36,553 bases of DNA, from assembly GCA_045837725.1 (NCBI GenBank), contig JBEWZL010000031.1, positions 1 to 36,553 on the forward strand, given 5' to 3'. The stretch's first letter is position 1. The number at the start of each line of letters is the position of its first letter. A program made the position numbers and the translations under genes. This document shows positions 31,659 through 36,553 of this stretch, piece by piece. The notes under the pieces are model-generated. The model worked only from the letters and a program-made list of their open reading frames with translations, was not told the DNA's origin and ran no database searches. Origin of the DNA: Vermamoeba vermiformis (Eukaryota; Tubulinea; Echinamoebida).

Positions 31659-34600
31659 ATGCGTCTCTCGTTGTTTGCGCGTGTAAATAATTTTTCGCAG
31701 TATGGCAACACACATTGTCTGTTCAAGAAGTTGGGCATATTATTATATATATGCAACTTATTATCAATCGTGCAATGCCAACTCAGCGCAGAAAGTAATC
31801 AGTTTATAGAAGATTTTAGATCGACTTCGCCTGGATTTGCTTCTTTGTTTCCTTTAGATGATGTCTGCACTGTTTACAGCACTAATTTTCAATGCAATCC
31901 TGGGGGAGAGCTAATTGCAATGTAAGTTAACCAAGATCAGAATATTTTGATTACGCAATCAAAATAAAATTAATTTTGCTATAATTGTAGATATATTAGG
32001 CGAAGACCTGTTGATGGTTCATTACCGAATTCTGTTGGAGTTTTATTGCCTAAATTACAGCGATTGTAAGTCGATCCACGAGTGTATTAAATTGGATTAA
32101 CGTTCCGTTAAGGGAGATAAGCTATACTCAGTTGGGTGGTACTATCCCCACCTCTTTCGACCAATGCAACGCAACTGCGATGTAAGTTGATAAAACAAAA
32201 TCTGGACATATATCGGGTGTGATCTAATTCATTTTGAATGCCAGAGTTTTATCAAGCAACTTTTTAGAAGGGACAATCCCCGTTGGCGTATTTTCTAATC
32301 CGAAGCGCGCTTTTGTGTAAGTCGTTGGCCTTACTTTGGCACATCTCGTAACTAATCTTTTTCTAGCGAGCTAACCGGAAATAGACTGACAGGAACACTG
32401 CCAAATATCATCCACACGGTGAATTACATGTAGGAATAATAATTTGGTCTTTTCCAAATAATTAATTGTTGGCCAGAACAATTGCGAACAACTTGCTCTC
32501 CGGATCTGTGCCCGAGAACTTCGCAAACAGTCCTGATTTAGTACAATTATACTTAAGAAACAACAAGCTGACGGGAAGCATTCCTGCAACTTGGTCGCCT
32601 AACTTGCAAAATTTGGATCTTGCGTACAACTCATTAACTGGAACGATTCCTGAGGAGCTTTTCTCATACAAAAAGCTCTTTGCATTGTATGTATACCAAC
32701 AGAGTTGAATTGTTCGAATATGTATGCACTAGTAACTAATTTTCTGGTAGATACCTGATTGCCAATCAACTTAGCGGAACAATTCCAGCTTCTTTTTCAA
32801 ATTCGAGCATATCAACTGCTATGTAAGCACGTATTCTTTAATATTACGATACTCATTACTTGTTGGCGTAGCGATCTATCGAACAACAAATTGACAGGAA
32901 CAATTCCGCCAATTTTACCAGAGATGGTATGCTCAAATTTGTACGTAACGCTTATAAGTTGTTTTTTTAACTGAACGTAAGCTGATTTTTATTATCGGAA
33001 GAGAGCTGTCTGGCAATCGGCTCACGGGAGATTTTCCGCGCCTCAATAACTCGAACGTGCAAGTGATGTAAGTTATTAAGGAGGAAATTGTTTTTCTATG
33101 GAATAGCATCAAACCTTCAAGCAATAACGAAGCTTGATATGAATATTTTTTCTTACATCCGAGTTAACTTTTTATTATCAGCGATGTTTCCGGTAATCTG
33201 TTAGATGGCACGATTCCAGAGCTAGAATCTCCTTCTATTACGATGTAAGATGCAAACTAAATTCACTTTGCTGGATTTAACTCCTTTCTGTATAGGATTT
33301 CCGCGGCGAACAACCGACTAACCGGATCTCTCTCCTCGTTCCAGAAACTGAGCAACTTGCTGTCCTTGTAAGTATCTCCTTGGCACAATGCGAAATATTA
33401 ATGCCTGTTAAAGGACCTTGGCGTTCAACAGATTGAACGGGACTTTAGATCCGCTCTACAACATAACGTCACTAACACTTGTGTAAGAGACTTTAGTAAC
33501 CAGTATGCCTAATACGTGTTATTAATATTTTATATTAGCGATGTCTCGTCAAACTTATTTTCAGGAGTTTTCAATCCGAATCCAGCTTGGGCGATCAATA
33601 CTTTGTGCGTGCTATTGTTGTATTTAAGCGATTCTCTCCAACTAACTAACAGCTACTACAGGCTACTTGGTCGAAATAGTATTGAAGGAGCATTTCCCAA
33701 GTTTGAAATTGGTTCTGGATCTTCTCTGAACACCTTGTAAGTACTCGTTTTTGAACTATCACGTGACTAATATTATGGCTATTTCGTCTAGGGACTTATC
33801 GTTCAATCGTTTTTCTGGGCCCATTCCTGATAGTGCTCTGGAGATATTTCTCAATCTTCGAACATTGTAAGTACGGTAACACAATTAAGTACGAAAGGCT
33901 AAAACTTCTTAATATAGAAAGCTTCAAGGCAATCGATTCAGCGGAGTAATTCCGAATATCACCAAGTCGAGATTAATTCAAGAATTGTAAGTCTAGACTC
34001 ACTTTTCGAGCCGTGCTAACGTCGCCGCATCTACAGGGATCTGAGCAACAATAATTTTGAAGGGTCGATTCCATCGTCTCTGTCTCTGTTGGAACATATG
34101 GCTAAGCTGTACGTCAATTATATAAGTCAAAGTGCCCTACAAGCGGAAAAATAATATCCGTTTTGCAGATCTGCAGCGAACAACAGACTCGAAGGAGATC
34201 TACCGGACTTCTTTGAATCGCTTACTTCAATCAATGAGATCGACATTCAATTCAACGAGCTCTCTGGCACATTGCCTCCGTCATTGACTTCGCTGCAGTA
34301 TCTCACTACCTTGTAAGTTCTTCCAAATTAGGAAATGTGGCTCTAACTTTGCGTTTGGACAGGAAATTGAATTCTAATAATTTCCAAGGGGTGATACCAC
34401 AATCAATATCGAATATGATATCATTGCAAGTGCTGCAACTTGACAGCAATGCGTTCTCAGGGACGATCCCAGATGAGCTCGGATCTATCGGCACTCTGAC
34501 TCAACTGTCCTTGGAGAACAATCAACTCGAGGGCACTATTCCTTCGACGTTTGAGAACTTTCAAAGCTTGGCGTCCTTGTAAGTGTCACCGTGAAAAAAG

Positions 34601-36457
34601 TTTGACGCGTGTCACTAACTTGTTGACATGCCAACCCTCCAGAACGCTTCAGAACAATCGCTTGAGCGGCATTATCCCTAACTCATTCAACACAATGATC
34701 AGTCTAAAACAGTTGTAAGTATTATTACTACTGCCTCAGTTAACTGGCCTCTTCTAACGAACGTAGAAATCTGGCCAATAACCAGCTGATTGGTCTGTTT
34801 GAGCCGACTGTGCAAATGTTGGAGTGCAACGTGGCAGGAAACAACTTATGCTGCGGCGATCAGACTGTCAGTATCTGTCAATCTAGCCCTCCCTGTAAGT
34901 CTTTTTCGAGGCGTGCTCTAAGTTACAACGTGCGCAACTGACGCTGTCGCGTCGATCAGGCTCAGGAACTCGAAAGATTATCACTCAAAACGAAACCATC
35001 TCATCGTTTCAGCAGTATCAATGTGAGTAAATGAAGCACATTTGAGCGTTACTAACTATACTTCACAGACCTTGAGGTCTCTTCAGGATCGATGTTGTTC
35101 GTTGACTTGACAAGTGACATTCGCACTCAATGTCTTCGCGTGAATGGCGATATCGGACTGTCAGTCACATCTACACAAGGTGCCAATGTGCAAGAGCAAT
35201 TGTCGATCACACCAATATCGTTCATTTACTCTTACAGCGACCTCATGAGTGGTTCAATGGCAGTGGCACGAGAAGAGAAGTGTCGTGACTACACTGCGAC
35301 GAAGAGTCAAGTATCAAGTACCAACTTCACAGCGGGGCAGCTTGTTGTAGAAGTCACAGCAACTGACATTGCGAGCTGTTCTGATTTGAGCGAGGCAACA
35401 GTGTTTGCTCTGGCTTTTTCTCTCGGTCTTGGTTTGCCACTGATAGTAGCTCTCATCGTGGTGATTGTGCTGTGGCGCAAGGGTCGATTCAGAAGAAACA
35501 TTCGTCAACAAGTGTCCATGGACATCATGACCTCATTGGCTGACAAATCATTCTTGACTCCTTCATCATCACTCAAACTCGATCGTGAACTTGGTTCTGG
35601 CAGTTTTGGCAAAGTTTATGTCGGCAAGTGGCAACAAACACAAGTCGCGTTCAAGTTCTGCAATGTTCCGAGCAAGATGGATGAGTTCTTGCGTGAGGCA
35701 GCACTGATGATGAAACTGACACCTCATCCGAACGTTGTTCAACTTCTTGCAATCAGTATTGACGGACCTGAACCTGTCATTGTTCTGGAATACTGTGATG
35801 GTGGATCACTTGATAACTTGCTTTTTGAAACAAGCGAGCCTATTGGTGACCACGAGAAGATTCGTATTGCTGCAGGTTTGATTTTTCCACGATTCAAAAG
35901 CCAAACCCTAACCCTCGCTCAAAAAGGTATTGCCCGAGGCATGCTTCATCTTCACAAGCATAATATTGTTCATCGTGATTTGGCTGCACGCAATGTTTTG
36001 TTGCAGAAAGGAACGCCGAAAGTATCGGACTTTGGCATGTCTCGCCTGTTGCAAGTGAACCAAGAGTCAAAGACTTACAGCAACATTGGTCCAATCAGAT
36101 GGATGGCACCTGAGTCACTGAGTGCCCGTATCAATTCTCCAAAGAGCGTAAGTGCCTGCGTATTAACGACACTTCCTGTCAAACGCTAACTCCTATTTTT
36201 AGGATGTTTGGATGTACGGCATCGTTCTGACTGAAATCATCATGCAAACTGAACCTCATATTAACGAAGACGTCCTCGCCATCGGAGCCAAGATCAGAGA
36301 TCAAGGATTGATTCCAGCACTTCCCAATGACATGCATCCACTGCTGTCACAACTCGTGTCGATGTGTTTGAAGATGAATGCAGATGAACGTCCTGACTTT
36401 GAATCAATCTGTCAACATATTGATCAATATTGCAGCGCGAACGGAATAACGATATAA
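31659..36457 (+). CDS. LRR receptor kinase 2, tandem paralogue, about 1,140 aa, 25 exons
   Basis: The only in-frame ATG is at 31659. This gives a 20-odd-residue lead before the hydrophobic signal (KKLGILLYICNLLSIVQC), longer than in the first gene. The layout is the same: LRR exons with phase-2 introns, Cys-cap, membrane-proximal domain (exon from 35069), transmembrane helix and kinase. Three exons carry two or three LRRs (near 32478-32687, 34170-34313 and 34363-34578), where the first gene in part keeps introns. The kinase has GSGSFGKVYVG, VAFK, HRDLAARN, DFGMSR and WMAPES intact. Intron 35876-35926 has a GTTTGA donor, is 51 nt and open in frame. The ectodomain differs widely from that of the first gene while the intracellular half is nearly identical, so the two may sense different ligands and share one signalling output. 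Confidence 0.9.
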
Positions 36458-36464
36458 TTTTGTA

Positions 36465-36470
36465 AATAAA
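36465..36470 (+). terminator. poly(A) signal of receptor kinase 2
   Basis: AATAAA begins 8 bp after the stop codon, in the same context as in the upstream paralogue. Confidence 0.55.
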
Positions 36471-36553
36471 ACAACGCCCTCATTTGCTGGCTTGTTCGTT
36501 CGTTCTCCAATCGATGGTTTAGATCTGCTGTTCTCACCTGCGAAACCAAGAAT

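Noticed and set aside
35900-35914. Telomere-like CCCTAAACCCT-type string
   Set aside because: Only about two units inside a kinase intron, where CTAAC also serves as branch motif; not an interstitial telomere.
1-36553. CRISPR arrays, bacterial operons, rRNA
   Set aside because: None seen; spliced genes and eukaryotic protein families dominate throughout.

Overview
The window is nuclear DNA of a compact, intron-rich eukaryote. Nearly every host gene is split by short introns of about 45-70 nt, with GTAAGT-like donors and a CTAAC-like branch motif close to the acceptor. Intergenic gaps are 0.1-0.8 kb. Gene content (LRR receptor kinases with tyrosine-kinase-type catalytic loops, a PARP, NFU1, an SLC25A43-type carrier, WDR89, a Rad5/16-TTF2-type SNF2 ATPase) suits a free-living amoeba-like protist, perhaps an amoebozoan. 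No sequence feature fixes the species, so this is inference.

Region 1 (1-8418) is a nested mobile-element block. A Ty3/gypsy LTR retrotransposon with short, identical LTRs and a broken coding region ends 5 bp from the stop codon of a host F-box gene. Its 3' LTR is itself split by a 1,793-bp piggyBac-type DNA transposon (6601-8393), which has 40-bp terminal inverted repeats, a TTAT duplication and an apparently intact three-exon transposase.

Region 2 (8423-25867) holds eight single-copy host genes: F-box protein (-), secreted (alpha/alpha)6-type glycoside-hydrolase candidate (-), MFS-type membrane protein (+), SNF2 ATPase carrying a WW domain and lacking a RING (-), PARP-type ADP-ribosyltransferase (-), mitochondrial carrier SLC25A43-like (-), mitochondrial Fe-S scaffold NFU1 (-) and WDR89 (+). 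Exon joins were worked out by hand from splice sites. For most of these genes the exon lengths sum to a whole number of codons.

Region 3 (25868-36457) is a tandem pair of LRR receptor kinases, each about 1.1 kb of codons over 25-27 exons. Their ectodomains consist almost entirely of one-LRR exons flanked by phase-2 introns. The ectodomains have diverged strongly, but the membrane/juxtamembrane/kinase segment is nearly identical at DNA level, which suggests gene conversion. The upstream promoter holds three CACGTG boxes within 56 bp. Two introns of the first kinase gene and one intron of the glycosidase gene share a hairpin-forming motif centred on CACGTG.

The most unusual items are the kinase pair (exon modularity, conversion tract, weak-donor in-frame intron), the shared intronic hairpin, the WW-bearing RING-less SNF2 protein and the unfamiliar N-terminal domain of the PARP.
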